Shown piece after piece: positions 55,758 through 64,000 of a stretch of DNA of 64,000 bases. This stretch comes from Lactiplantibacillus brownii (GTDB lineage: Bacteria > Bacillota > Bacilli > Lactobacillales > Lactobacillaceae): NCBI RefSeq assembly GCF_031085375.1, contig NZ_JAVCWF010000001.1:496001-560000 (forward strand). The letters run 5' to 3'. The stretch's first letter is position 1, and every line of letters starts with the position of its first letter. Made by a program: the position numbers and the translations under genes. The notes under the pieces were generated by a model, which saw nothing but the letters and a program-made list of their open reading frames with translations, made no database searches and was not told the origin of the DNA.

Positions 55758-55879
55758 GAAACGTGCTCAACAAACCAAGGCCTTGCGCTTAGCGACACTT
55801 GGTCACCATTCGGAAAAACGCCAAGTGATCACTTAACCATGATAACGCTCACCAGCACCCCAGCATTCTTCACACTCTT
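55758..55879 (+). repeat. Intergenic repeat R3, tandem copy 2
   Basis: 122 bases with the same termini as copy 1. A CACTTGG / CCAAGTG hairpin lies inside. It ends 5 bases before the nagA -35 box. Confidence 0.8.
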
Positions 55880-55884
55880 TGTGG

Positions 55885-55913
55885 TTGCATATTTGGTCTA
55901 TACCGATTATAAT
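55885..55913 (+). promoter_or_regulatory. nagA promoter with NagR/YvoA-type operator in the spacer
   Basis: TTGCAT (55885-55890), a 17-base spacer, TATAAT (55908-55913). TGGTCTATACCGA (55894-55906) is a near-palindrome that matches the dre operator bound by GntR-family NagR/YvoA. It fills the spacer, as expected for repression. Confidence 0.75.
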
Positions 55914-55943
55914 GAAACCAGTAAATCCAAGGAGGAATTGTTC

Positions 55944-57080
55944 ATGAGCAAAGTTTTAAAACATGCCATCATTTATACTGGTCTAGAAAAGATTGATGAC
56001 GGCTACATTCGTTTCGGTAAGGAAATTGAAGCGGTCGGGCCAATGGACGAGTATGTTGCCCAACCTGACGATGATATTGAATTTGTCAGTGGCAAGACAA
56101 TTGTACCTGGTTTCATCGATGTGCATAGCCATGGTGGTTATAGTTTTGATTCAATGGATGGGAATCCAGCTGAAATTAATGAAATGGTCAACGATATGGT
56201 TGCCCGTGAAGGGATTACGTCATATTTCTGTACCACTATGACCCAATCTAACGAAAATCTGGATCATTCAATGGCCGGTATTAACAAGGCTGCCCAAGAA
56301 AACCCAGTGATTCAAGGGGTCCATTTGGAAGGCCCATTCATTTCAGCAACGTTTAAGGGTGCCCAACCAGAAAAGTATATTAAGAATCCCAACGTTGAAC
56401 TACTAGACAACTGGAATAAATTATCTGGCGGTCGCGTTAAATTAATTACGTATGCTCCTGAAGATCCTGGTTCACGTGAATTCGAAAAGTATTGTTTGGA
56501 AAACGGCATCGTGCCTTCAGTTGGCCACAGTAATGCGACTCGTGAACAATTATTAGCAAGTAAAGCAACTCATGTGACGCATTTATACAATGCGCAACGG
56601 GAATTTAAGCATCGCGAACCCGGTGTGACTGGGCACGCCATGCTTGAAAACAACATGTATTGTGAATTGATTTGTGACGGTTTCCATATCGTTCCTGACA
56701 TGATCAATCTTGCTTATGAACAAAAGGGTGCTGATCGCATTGAATTGGTCACTGACTCGATGCGTGCCAAAGGTGAACCCGATGGGATTAGTGAATTGGG
56801 TGGTCAAAAAGTCATTGTTAAAGACGGCCAAGCACGTTTGGAAGCTGGCAACTTAGCTGGTTCCGTTTTGACTTATATCAATGCCTTTAAGAATATTCAA
56901 AAATTCACCGGTTGTGGCATCTTCGAAGCAGTTAAGATGTCATCAGTTAACCAAGCTAGAGAATTCAAATTAACTTCTAAAGGGACTTTGGAAGCTGGCA
57001 AGGATGCTGATATCAACGTTTTGGATGCCAACCAAGACTTAGTTGCAACTTATAGTTACGGCAAAAAAGCAGTTAAATAA
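55944..57080 (+). CDS. nagA: N-acetylglucosamine-6-phosphate deacetylase
   Basis: Deacetylates GlcNAc-6-P, for amino-sugar use and cell wall recycling. 378 residues. Metal site DVHSHGG, catalytic Glu region HLEGPFIS, SVGHSNAT, VTHLYNA and VTDSMRAKG. ATG 55944 has AAGGAGG at 9 bases; the longer frame from 55839 runs through repeat R3 and the promoter. The regulator gene follows after 25 bases. Confidence 0.95.
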   Translation: MSKVLKHAIIYTGLEKIDDGYIRFGKEIEAVGPMDEYVAQPDDDIEFVSGKTIVPGFIDVHSHGGYSFDSMDGNPAEINEMVNDMVAREGITSYFCTTMTQSNENLDHSMAGINKAAQENPVIQGVHLEGPFISATFKGAQPEKYIKNPNVELLDNWNKLSGGRVKLITYAPEDPGSREFEKYCLENGIVPSVGHSNATREQLLASKATHVTHLYNAQREFKHREPGVTGHAMLENNMYCELICDGFHIVPDMINLAYEQKGADRIELVTDSMRAKGEPDGISELGGQKVIVKDGQARLEAGNLAGSVLTYINAFKNIQKFTGCGIFEAVKMSSVNQAREFKLTSKGTLEAGKDADINVLDANQDLVATYSYGKKAVK

Positions 57081-57105
57081 ATAATAGAAGTAAGGGATGA
57101 GATCC

Positions 57106-57807
57106 ATGAGTTCGCCAATTTATATTCAAATTCACAACCAAATCAAACAAGCCATTGAAGCCGGTCGCTGGGCAGTTGGTGACCGTATTCCATCCGAACG
57201 GGAGCTGGCTGTTCAGTTTGATGTGAGTCGAATGACATTACGCCAAGCGATTCAAACGTTGGTTGATGAAGGGATACTAGAGCGGCGAGTCGGCGCTGGC
57301 ACCTTTGTTGCGAACCAAAAAGTGCAGGAAAAGATGTCTGGTGTGACCAGCTTTACTGATTTAATGCTGGCTCAGGGTAAAGTGCCTTCCAGTAAGACGA
57401 TTTCGTATCATGTGACGAGTCCATCACTTTCTGAAAGTGAGAAGCTGGCGTTACAACCGAATGAGCAAGTGTTACGGATGGAACGCATTCGCTATGGTGA
57501 TGATTTGCCAATTTGCTTTGAGGTTGCGACGGTGCCAGAACGTTTGGTTAAGCAATTTACCAAGGATGAGGTCACTAGTTCGTTGTATCGGACTTTGGAA
57601 GAAAAAGCCGGCTTCGTCCCGGGTAAAGCCCAACAAACTGTTTCGGCCATGTCGGCTTCTGAACGCATTGCGGAGTTTCTGTCCGTCCGTCGTGGTGACG
57701 CGTTATTACGATTACGGCAGATTTCTTACCTGCAAACGGGTGAACCGTTCGAATATGTGCGGACCCAATACGTTGGGAATCGGTTTGAATTCTATTTAGA
57801 AAAATAA
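57106..57807 (+). CDS. nagR: GntR-family (HutC subfamily) regulator, likely NagR/YvoA
   Basis: 233 residues. N-terminal winged helix (1-70) with WAVGDRIPSERELAVQFDVS and MTLRQAIQTLVDEG, then a UTRA effector domain. Homologues repress nag genes and respond to glucosamine-6-P or GlcNAc-6-P. Next to nagA, whose promoter carries a fitting operator, it is probably the repressor of its own operon. ATG 57106 gives better spacing from AAGG than ATG 57097. Confidence 0.85.
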   Translation: MSSPIYIQIHNQIKQAIEAGRWAVGDRIPSERELAVQFDVSRMTLRQAIQTLVDEGILERRVGAGTFVANQKVQEKMSGVTSFTDLMLAQGKVPSSKTISYHVTSPSLSESEKLALQPNEQVLRMERIRYGDDLPICFEVATVPERLVKQFTKDEVTSSLYRTLEEKAGFVPGKAQQTVSAMSASERIAEFLSVRRGDALLRLRQISYLQTGEPFEYVRTQYVGNRFEFYLEK

Positions 57808-57815
57808 GCTTGTAA

Positions 57816-57854
57816 AAAAGCGATTCACCAGTTTCAAAAACTGATGGATCGCTT
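57816..57854. terminator. Terminator between convergent nagR and tagA
   Basis: AAAAGCGAT...CCAGTTT pairs with AAACTG...ATCGCTTTT; A- and T-rich on both sides, so it serves both strands. Confidence 0.8.
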
Positions 57855-57858
57855 TTCG

Positions 57859-58596
57859 CTATTTATTTTGTTGGCGCGCAATTTTTTTAACCAAGCGCAA
57901 ATACCGTGGTAGGACTAACATTCGTTTGAAGCGGCTCGGTTCTTGAATCAAACGATAGAGCCATTCGATATGGTGCTTTTGCCAGAATTTAGGCGCTCGT
58001 TTAACCGCGCCAGCTAGCACGTCAAAACTTCCACCAACACCCATCCAAAGGGCATCCACGCGATGACGGTATTTGGCAATGAAGAATTCTTGTTTCGGAA
58101 AGCCGGTCGCAATAAAGATCATATCCGGTTTAGCGGCCACGATTTGGTCCACGACGGCGGCTTCATTGTCATAATAGCCATCTAGTGCGCCCGCAAGGAC
58201 TAGGTTGGGTGTCGTAGCCTTTAAAGTGGCGACGACTTGTTTCAAAACGGCTGGCTTGGCCCCAAGTAGGAAGAGTCGTTGGTGATGTTTGGCGCCCCAT
58301 TGCAGCAGGCTAAGCAAAGTATCATAACCGGTGATCCGTTCCGGGAGGGGTGTCCCTAAGATTTGCGCACCCTGAATGACACCGATCCCATCAGGTGTGA
58401 TGTAGTCCGCTTGGTGCAACACACGCTGATAGTCGGGATGCTCACGGGCATACATTAAAATTTCAGGGTTAGCGGTGACGACAAAACGATTTTGATGCGC
58501 TAACACATCTTGTTCAAGCTGGGTCAAAAAGGCCCGGTTCGTGGTATTAATAAAGGGCACGTTTAGGATGGAAATCGTGTCAAACGGGACAGACAT
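57859..58596 (-). CDS. tagA: WecG/TagA/CpsF family glycosyltransferase
   Basis: 245 residues, membrane-associated cytoplasmic enzyme. GT26 fold with VTANPEILMYAREHPDY, ADYITPDGIGV and GVGGSFDVLAGAVKRAPKFWQ. The family adds ManNAc to GlcNAc-PP-undecaprenol, the first step of the teichoic acid linkage unit. Basic C-terminus. ATG 58596 has GAGG at 6 bases; a GTG at 58608 is in frame. Other tag genes are not near, so the exact glycan is inferred. Confidence 0.85.
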   Translation of the reverse strand: MSVPFDTISILNVPFINTTNRAFLTQLEQDVLAHQNRFVVTANPEILMYAREHPDYQRVLHQADYITPDGIGVIQGAQILGTPLPERITGYDTLLSLLQWGAKHHQRLFLLGAKPAVLKQVVATLKATTPNLVLAGALDGYYDNEAAVVDQIVAAKPDMIFIATGFPKQEFFIAKYRHRVDALWMGVGGSFDVLAGAVKRAPKFWQKHHIEWLYRLIQEPSRFKRMLVLPRYLRLVKKIARQQNK

Positions 58597-58754
58597 AGGC
58601 AGCCTCACTTTCTGATGTTAATTAAAGTATAGATATTTCAGGAATTTCTGCAACTTTTTCAGGTGCTTACATTCATTAGTTTTCAAAAAAATGATAGAAT
58701 AGGCTTAACTTATTATAATGTCGTTTACAACCTACGAAATGGAGAATTAAACTC

Positions 58755-60224
58755 ATGACTCAAATCTATCCGGATGATAGTTTAACCTTGCATACGGATG
58801 CTTACCAGATCAACATGATGCAAACTTATTGGGAACAGGGAATTCACAATCGACACGCGGTGTTCGAAGTCTTCTTTCGGAAGATGCCGTTCCAAAATGG
58901 CTATGCGATTTTTGCTGGTCTTGAGCGAGTAGTTAATTATATCAATAATCTCCACTTTACGGATACGGATATTGCGTATTTGCGTGAAGCTGAAAATTAT
59001 CCAGAAGGTTTTTTGGAATATTTAAAGAATTTTAAATTTGATGCCACGATTCGGTCTGCTCGCGAAGGCGATCTTGTTTTCAATAACGAGCCGTTAATGC
59101 AAGTTGAAGGGTCACTAGCCACTTGCCAATTGATTGAAACCGCCTTATTGAACATTATCAACTATCAAACGTTGATTGCGACTAAGGCGGCACGCATTAA
59201 ATCGGTCGTTGGTGAAGAAGACGGTCTCCTTGAATTCGGTACGCGTCGGGCTCAAGAAATGGATGCGGCTATTTGGGGCACTCGAGCGGCTTATATCGGT
59301 GGTTTTGATGCGACAAGTAACGTCCGCGCTGGGAAGATTTTCGGAATTCCGATTAGTGGGACCCATGCGCATGCCTTAGTACAGACTTATCGTAATGACT
59401 ATGCGGCGTTCAAAGCATACGCTGAGACCCACCATGACTGTGTCTTCTTAGTGGATACGTATGATACCTTGCGTAGCGGCGTGCCATCTGCCATTAAAGT
59501 GGCTAAGGAAATGGGTGACAAAATTAATTTCCAAGGCGTACGGATCGATAGTGGCGATATGGCCTATCTCTCTAAACGGGTGCGGGAACAACTAGATGAA
59601 GCGGGCTTCCCAGATGCAAAAGTCTATGCCTCCAACGATTTGGACGAAAAGACGATTCAAAACTTGAAAATGCAAGGTGCCAAGATCAGTGTCTGGGGTG
59701 TTGGGACGAAGTTGATTACGGCGTTTGACCAACCGGCTTTAGGGGCTGTTTACAAAATGGTTTCGATTGAAGACGATAACGGCAAAATGGTCGATACAAT
59801 CAAGTTGTCCAACAACGCCGAAAAAGTGTCGACACCTGGGCGAAAACAAGTTTGGCGGATTACTAAGCGCGCGGATGGTAAGTCGGAAGGGGATTATGTG
59901 ACCCTTTATGATGAAGATCCACGTAACGAAGAATCTATTTACATGTTCCATCCAAGTTACACGTATATTAACAAGACGGTTAGCGATTTTGATGCGCGGC
60001 CGGTCCTAGTGCCAATTTACGATCAAGGCAAACAAGTCTATCAGTTACCAGCACTAAAGGAAATCAAACAGTATGCGTATGATAGTTTGGATTCTTTATG
60101 GGACGAATATAAACGTGATTTGAATCCTCAAGATTATCCGGTCGATTTATCACAAAAATTATATGATCACAAAATGAATATTATCCATTCGGTCCGAGAT
60201 TGGGTGAGCAAAAAAGATTATTAG
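58755..60224 (+). CDS. pncB: Nicotinate phosphoribosyltransferase
   Basis: NAD salvage from nicotinic acid. 489 residues. [15 protein letters not shown] start, [30 protein letters not shown] and [10 protein letters not shown] blocks. Promoter -10 TATAAT at 58714-58719. nadE follows with an AGGAGG right at the pncB stop, so the two form an operon. Confidence 0.95.
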   Translation: MTQIYPDDSLTLHTDAYQINMMQTYWEQGIHNRHAVFEVFFRKMPFQNGYAIFAGLERVVNYINNLHFTDTDIAYLREAENYPEGFLEYLKNFKFDATIRSAREGDLVFNNEPLMQVEGSLATCQLIETALLNIINYQTLIATKAARIKSVVGEEDGLLEFGTRRAQEMDAAIWGTRAAYIGGFDATSNVRAGKIFGIPISGTHAHALVQTYRNDYAAFKAYAETHHDCVFLVDTYDTLRSGVPSAIKVAKEMGDKINFQGVRIDSGDMAYLSKRVREQLDEAGFPDAKVYASNDLDEKTIQNLKMQGAKISVWGVGTKLITAFDQPALGAVYKMVSIEDDNGKMVDTIKLSNNAEKVSTPGRKQVWRITKRADGKSEGDYVTLYDEDPRNEESIYMFHPSYTYINKTVSDFDARPVLVPIYDQGKQVYQLPALKEIKQYAYDSLDSLWDEYKRDLNPQDYPVDLSQKLYDHKMNIIHSVRDWVSKKDY

Positions 60225-60238
60225 GAGGAATTTTGCCG

Positions 60239-61066
60239 ATGCGGCCATTACAAACTGAAATTATTACTGCCTTGCACGTCAGCCCCAAAATTGATCCAGA
60301 AACAGAAATCCGACGTAGTGTGGATTTCTTAAAAGCTTATTTAAAGAAGAATTCATTCTTAAAAACGTATGTATTAGGCATTTCGGGCGGCCAAGACTCG
60401 ACGTTAGCCGGTAAAATGACTCAAATGGCCATAACGGAAATGCGGACTGAAACGGGGGATAACGACTACCAATTCATCGCGGTGCGGTTGCCTTATGGCG
60501 ATCAATCAGATGAATCGGATGCCATGGATGCGATTAAATTCATGCAGGCTGATGTGGTCGACCGCGTGGATATTAAACCCGCTACGGATGCGATGGTCAC
60601 GGCTTTAGAAGCCAATGATTTAACGATTCATGATTTTAACAAGGGTAACATCAAGGCTCGTCAACGGATGATCGTCCAATACGGTATTGCTGGCGAACGG
60701 CATGGCGCCGTTGTCGGCACGGATCACGCTGCTGAAGCTGTGACTGGCTTCTACACGAAATACGGTGATGGTGGGGCAGATATCGTGCCATTATATCGGC
60801 TAGATAAACGTCAAGGTCGTGCGATGCTCGAAGTCTTGCAAGCACCTGAACATCTTTACAAGAAGGTGCCTACCGCTGATTTGGAAGATGACCGACCAGC
60901 ATTACCCGATGAAGTCGCATTAGGGGTACATTATGACGACATTGATGACTATTTAGAAGGTAAAACGATCGCTGTTGCGGCGGCAGAAAAAATTGAAGCT
61001 TGGTATTTGAAGACGGCGCACAAACGCCATGCGGCCATTAACGTTTTTGATGATTTCTGGAAATAA
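60239..61066 (+). CDS. nadE: NH3-dependent NAD+ synthetase
   Basis: Last step of NAD synthesis, amidating deamido-NAD. 275 residues, the short ammonia-using form without a glutaminase domain. PP-loop [24 protein letters not shown] block. ATG 60239 lies 11 bases after AGGAGG; an in-frame TTG at 60233 is an alternative. Coupled with pncB. Confidence 0.95.
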   Translation: MRPLQTEIITALHVSPKIDPETEIRRSVDFLKAYLKKNSFLKTYVLGISGGQDSTLAGKMTQMAITEMRTETGDNDYQFIAVRLPYGDQSDESDAMDAIKFMQADVVDRVDIKPATDAMVTALEANDLTIHDFNKGNIKARQRMIVQYGIAGERHGAVVGTDHAAEAVTGFYTKYGDGGADIVPLYRLDKRQGRAMLEVLQAPEHLYKKVPTADLEDDRPALPDEVALGVHYDDIDDYLEGKTIAVAAAEKIEAWYLKTAHKRHAAINVFDDFWK

Positions 61067-61079
61067 GTGCCGTGAAAAT

Positions 61080-61112
61080 CGCTGACCACTGACTAGTGGT
61101 TGGCGTTTTTTT
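61080..61112 (+). terminator. Intrinsic terminator of pncB-nadE
   Basis: CGCTGACCACT / AGTGGTTGGCG hairpin, loop GACT, then T7. Confidence 0.92.
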
Positions 61113-61152
61113 ACGCGTGAACAAACCGACTGAATTAAAATAATCGTATCAG

Positions 61153-61181
61153 TAGACAGTCTGCAGGTTATCTGGTATATT
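61153..61181 (+). promoter_or_regulatory. Promoter of the P-type ATPase gene
   Basis: TAGACA (61153-61158), a 17-base spacer, TATATT (61176-61181), with TGG extended -10. The transcript would start at the 5' edge of the riboswitch. Confidence 0.65.
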
Positions 61182-61189
61182 AACCTTAC

Positions 61190-61314
61190 AATCATAAGGG
61201 AGTAACTAGCAGTGTAACTGCGGCAATATCGTCAGCAAGAAGCCAATCCGGTATTGTCTTAAATAGTGAGACTTATGTATGTCACAATTACACGTGCATA
61301 CATGAGTCTCATTT
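61190..61314 (+). ncRNA. yybP-ykoY (Mn2+) riboswitch with transcription terminator
   Basis: Closing helix CATAAG (61193-61198) / CTTATG (61272-61277); the GGGAGTA loop follows the 5' strand and TCGTCA lies in the second arm, both typical of the family. The 3' strand of the helix is also part of a terminator stem (61267-61281 with 61297-61311, 14 pairs plus one G-T), so helix and terminator exclude each other. Metal binding should therefore keep transcription on. Confidence 0.8.
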
Positions 61315-61367
61315 TCTATATCTGGTTGATTTAGAAAATGGGGCTCGGATGCAAGGAGGAGACTTAC

Positions 61368-64000
61368 ATGTCAAAACAACCTAGGTACCAACAATCATTA
61401 CCAGCGATTTATGAGGATTTGAAGGCCGATGAACGCGGGTTACAACAAAGTGAAGCCAGTCAGCGTTTAGCACAATATGGGCACAACGCTTTAAACCAAC
61501 AAAAGACGACTTCTATGTTACAAAAGTTTATGGCACAGTTTAAAGATTTCATGATCATCGTCTTATTGGTGGCGGCGCTGATTGCCGCGTTCACCGGTGA
61601 GGTCGTGGATGCCGTAATCATCTTACTGGTTGTCGTTTTGAATGCAATCTTTGGGGTCTTCCAAGAATCCAAGGCGGAAGAAGCGATTAATGCCTTAAAA
61701 GAAATGGCCGCACCAGACGCGACCGTCTTACGTGATGGTGAATTTAAAACGGTCAAGAGTGACGAACTGGTGCCGGGAGATATTATCACCTTAGAAGCCG
61801 GCGATATTGTGCCCGCTGACGTCCGGTTAATTGAAAGTGCGTCATTGAAAGTGGAGGAATCGGCACTGACCGGTGAATCTGTGCCGGTTGAAAAACAGGC
61901 GGAGCTGCTGACTGCTGACGATTTAGCCATTGGTGATCGGCTCAACATGGCGTATATGAACAGTAATGTGACCTATGGCCGGGCCACGGGGATCGTTGTG
62001 GCGACTGGGATGCAGACCGAAGTGGGTCGTATTGCTGGCATGATCGAAGCTGCCGATGAAACCACGACGCCACTACAAGCCAACTTAACGCAACTTGGAA
62101 AATCACTAACGATTCTCATTTTAGTAATTGCGGCCGTCGTCTTCGGCATTGGGATGCTACGGGGTAGCGAGAGCCTCATCAATATGCTACTAACGGCGAT
62201 TTCTTTAGCTGTCGCAGCGATCCCAGAAGGTTTACCAGCTATCGTGACCATTACCTTGGCACTTGGCACACAACGGATGGCGAAACGCCACGCCCTAGTG
62301 CGGAAACTGCCAGCTGTTGAAACGCTGGGAAGCACTGATATCATCGCTTCTGATAAGACTGGGACGTTGACACAAAATAAGATGACCGTTGAAAAGTTGG
62401 TCGTGAATCAAGAACTCGTTGATGCACGGTCCACACATTTACCAACGGATAGTCATTTAGCCCAAGTGATGATCTTAAGTAACGATACTAAGATTATGGC
62501 GGATGGCTTAGCCGGTGACCCGACCGAAACCGCGCTGGTACAATATAACTTAGATCAGGCTTATCCAGTTGATCAGTTATTAAAAGACCGGCCACGAGTC
62601 AGTGAAGTGCCATTCGACTCAGAACGAAAATTAATGTCCACGGTTCATCCGCTTGATAACGGGAAGTTTTTAGTCGCCGTTAAGGGCGCACCCGATGAAT
62701 TACTCAAACGGGTCACGGCTGTTGAAATTAATACTGAAGTACAACCATTGACGAAACCACTACGTGACCAAATTTTGGCGACAAACCATGACTTAGCCAC
62801 ACAAGCTTTACGGGTCTTAGCCTTTGCCTACAAGGTGATTGACGTTGTGCCAACCACGGTCAATTCAACCACGCTGGAAAATGAGTTAGTCTTTGCTGGT
62901 ATGGTCGGCATGATTGATCCTGAACGTCCAGAAGTCGCTCAGGCGGTCGTTGAAGCCAAATCGGCCGGAATTCGACCATTAATGATCACGGGTGATCATC
63001 GTGATACCGCCGAAGCAATTGCCGTTCGTTTAGGCATTATCGCTGCAGGTGACGATGCCGCCGTGATTACCGGTGCCGAACTTGATGAGATGAGTGACGC
63101 AGAATTTGGCAAAAAAGTTAGTGACTATTCAGTTTATGCACGGGTCGCGCCTGAACATAAGGTGCGTATCGTGAACGCTTGGCAGAAACGCGGCAAGGTC
63201 GTTGCGATGACCGGTGATGGTGTGAATGATGCGCCCGCTTTGAAAGCCGCAGATATTGGAATCGGGATGGGAATCACAGGGACTGAAGTGTCAAAAGGTG
63301 CCAGTGATATGGTCCTTGCCGATGACAACTTTGCGACGATCGTGGTAGCCGTTGAAGAAGGGCGAAAAGTTTTCGCCAATATTCAAAAAGCGATTCAATA
63401 CTTGCTGTCAGCCAACTTAGGTGAAGTCTTGACGTTATTCATGATGACCATGTTGGGTTGGCAAATCTTAGCTCCCGTTCACATTTTGTGGATCAACTTG
63501 GTCACGGATACTTTGCCAGCGATTGCGTTGGGGGTTGAACCGACAGAGAAAAATATCATGGCCCACAAACCGCGTGGCCGAAATTCAAACTTCTTCTCGG
63601 GCGGCGTATTCTCAAGTATCATTTATCAAGGGTTGCTTGAAGGTGGCATCACCTTATTGGTCTACTGGTTGGCAATCACGTATCCTGTGCATGCCAATGC
63701 AAGTCTGGCCCATGCGGATGCGTTAACCATGGCTTTTGCAACTTTAGGCTTGATTCAACTGTTCCATGCTTTCAACTCCAAGTCGATTCATGAATCCTTG
63801 TTTACCGTTGGCTTGTTCCGTAACAAGTTTTTCAACTGGGCAATCTTGATTGCCTTTGCGCTCTTAGCCATGACAATTGTTGTCCCAGGCTTTAACAGCT
63901 TGTTCCACGTGACGCATTTAGATGCTTACCAATGGGGGATCGTGTTTGCCGCGTCATTGGCAATGGTGATCGTTGTTGAAATTGTTAAGTTCTTTCAACG
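61368..64000 (+). CDS. P-type cation-transporting ATPase, P2A type (3' cut by window edge)
   Basis: Membrane ion pump, probably exporting Mn2+ and/or Ca2+. 877 residues visible; the stop is outside. N-terminal cation-ATPase domain, TGES actuator motif, PEGLPA in helix M4, phosphorylation Asp329 in DKTGTLT, MTGDGVNDAPAL hinge. Helix M5 NLGE and M6 NLVTD match the Ca-site II residues of SERCA. Mn-riboswitch control and the similarity to Lactococcus YoaB favour manganese export, fitting a manganese-rich lactobacillus (inference). ATG 61368 with AGGAGG upstream. Confidence 0.93.
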   Translation, partial: MSKQPRYQQSLPAIYEDLKADERGLQQSEASQRLAQYGHNALNQQKTTSMLQKFMAQFKDFMIIVLLVAALIAAFTGEVVDAVIILLVVVLNAIFGVFQESKAEEAINALKEMAAPDATVLRDGEFKTVKSDELVPGDIITLEAGDIVPADVRLIESASLKVEESALTGESVPVEKQAELLTADDLAIGDRLNMAYMNSNVTYGRATGIVVATGMQTEVGRIAGMIEAADETTTPLQANLTQLGKSLTILILVIAAVVFGIGMLRGSESLINMLLTAISLAVAAIPEGLPAIVTITLALGTQRMAKRHALVRKLPAVETLGSTDIIASDKTGTLTQNKMTVEKLVVNQELVDARSTHLPTDSHLAQVMILSNDTKIMADGLAGDPTETALVQYNLDQAYPVDQLLKDRPRVSEVPFDSERKLMSTVHPLDNGKFLVAVKGAPDELLKRVTAVEINTEVQPLTKPLRDQILATNHDLATQALRVLAFAYKVIDVVPTTVNSTTLENELVFAGMVGMIDPERPEVAQAVVEAKSAGIRPLMITGDHRDTAEAIAVRLGIIAAGDDAAVITGAELDEMSDAEFGKKVSDYSVYARVAPEHKVRIVNAWQKRGKVVAMTGDGVNDAPALKAADIGIGMGITGTEVSKGASDMVLADDNFATIVVAVEEGRKVFANIQKAIQYLLSANLGEVLTLFMMTMLGWQILAPVHILWINLVTDTLPAIALGVEPTEKNIMAHKPRGRNSNFFSGGVFSSIIYQGLLEGGITLLVYWLAITYPVHANASLAHADALTMAFATLGLIQLFHAFNSKSIHESLFTVGLFRNKFFNWAILIAFALLAMTIVVPGFNSLFHVTHLDAYQWGIVFAASLAMVIVVEIVKFFQ

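Noticed and set aside
55839..55943. N-terminal extension of nagA with a hydrophobic start
   Set aside because: It runs through repeat R3 and the nagA promoter; AAGGAGG supports ATG 55944.

Overview
The window is a low-to-mid GC Gram-positive chromosome segment from a lactic acid bacterium. Protein sequences, gene order (murA-rho-rpmE2, acpS-alr, carAB divergent from argCJBDF, ldh, pth-mfd, tilS-hpt-ftsH-hslO-dusB-lysS, rRNA operon) and the 16S sequence point to the Lactobacillus plantarum group (genus Lactiplantibacillus). From memory, the first variable loop of the 16S differs slightly from type L. plantarum, so a close relative is possible; I could not check this. No prophage, insertion sequence, transposase or CRISPR array was seen. 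This is core chromosome, and what is unusual lies mostly between the genes.

Layout: 1-3.8 kb holds the end of pyrG, then murA (Asp in place of the usual catalytic Cys), rho and rpmE2. 3.8-4.2 kb is a structured intergenic repeat. 4.3-10.4 kb holds a bacterial eRF1-like protein (minus strand), a class A sortase, lemA-htpX, an unknown gene and murF. 10.5-14.6 kb holds the RNA helicase cshA, acpS-alr and a frameshifted, apparently orphan mazF. 14.6-15.3 kb is a second repeat. 15.3-24.9 kb is arginine biosynthesis: carAB (minus) divergent from argCJBDF (plus), with ArgR-type operators between them. 25-29 kb holds queT under a preQ1 riboswitch, a CBS-ACT protein, an L,D-transpeptidase and L-lactate dehydrogenase. 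29-29.5 kb is a third repeat, inverted. 29.7-37 kb is pth, mfd, a MurJ/RfbX-like flippase, rqcP, divIC and an S1-domain protein. 37-37.4 kb holds two further repeats. 37.6-45.4 kb is tilS, hpt, ftsH (CtsR-type operator), hslO, dusB and lysS. 45.7-51.4 kb is one complete rRNA operon: tandem promoters, 16S, tRNA-Ile, tRNA-Ala, 23S, 5S, tRNA-Asn, tRNA-Thr. 51.9-57.8 kb is a peptide transporter, a metallophosphoesterase, tRNA-Tyr and tRNA-Gln, proC, a tandem repeat, nagA and its likely GntR regulator. 57.9-61.1 kb is a TagA-family glycosyltransferase, then pncB-nadE. The window ends inside a P-type cation ATPase behind a yybP-ykoY-type riboswitch.

How the genes work together: carAB supplies carbamoyl phosphate to argF, and argCJBD make ornithine by the acetyl-recycling route. 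argG, argH and argR are not in the window. murA, murF, alr, nagA, tagA, the L,D-transpeptidase and the sortase all serve the cell wall. rho, cshA, yabR, rqcP, tilS and dusB serve RNA or translation quality. pncB and nadE form a two-gene NAD salvage operon.

Most notable signals: three families of non-coding, hairpin-forming intergenic repeats (one with compensatory base changes in its closing stem across three copies), the MurA Cys-to-Asp change, two riboswitches with readable switching logic, operators sitting inside promoters (CtsR at ftsH, NagR-type at nagA), and the mazF frameshift in a run of eight A.
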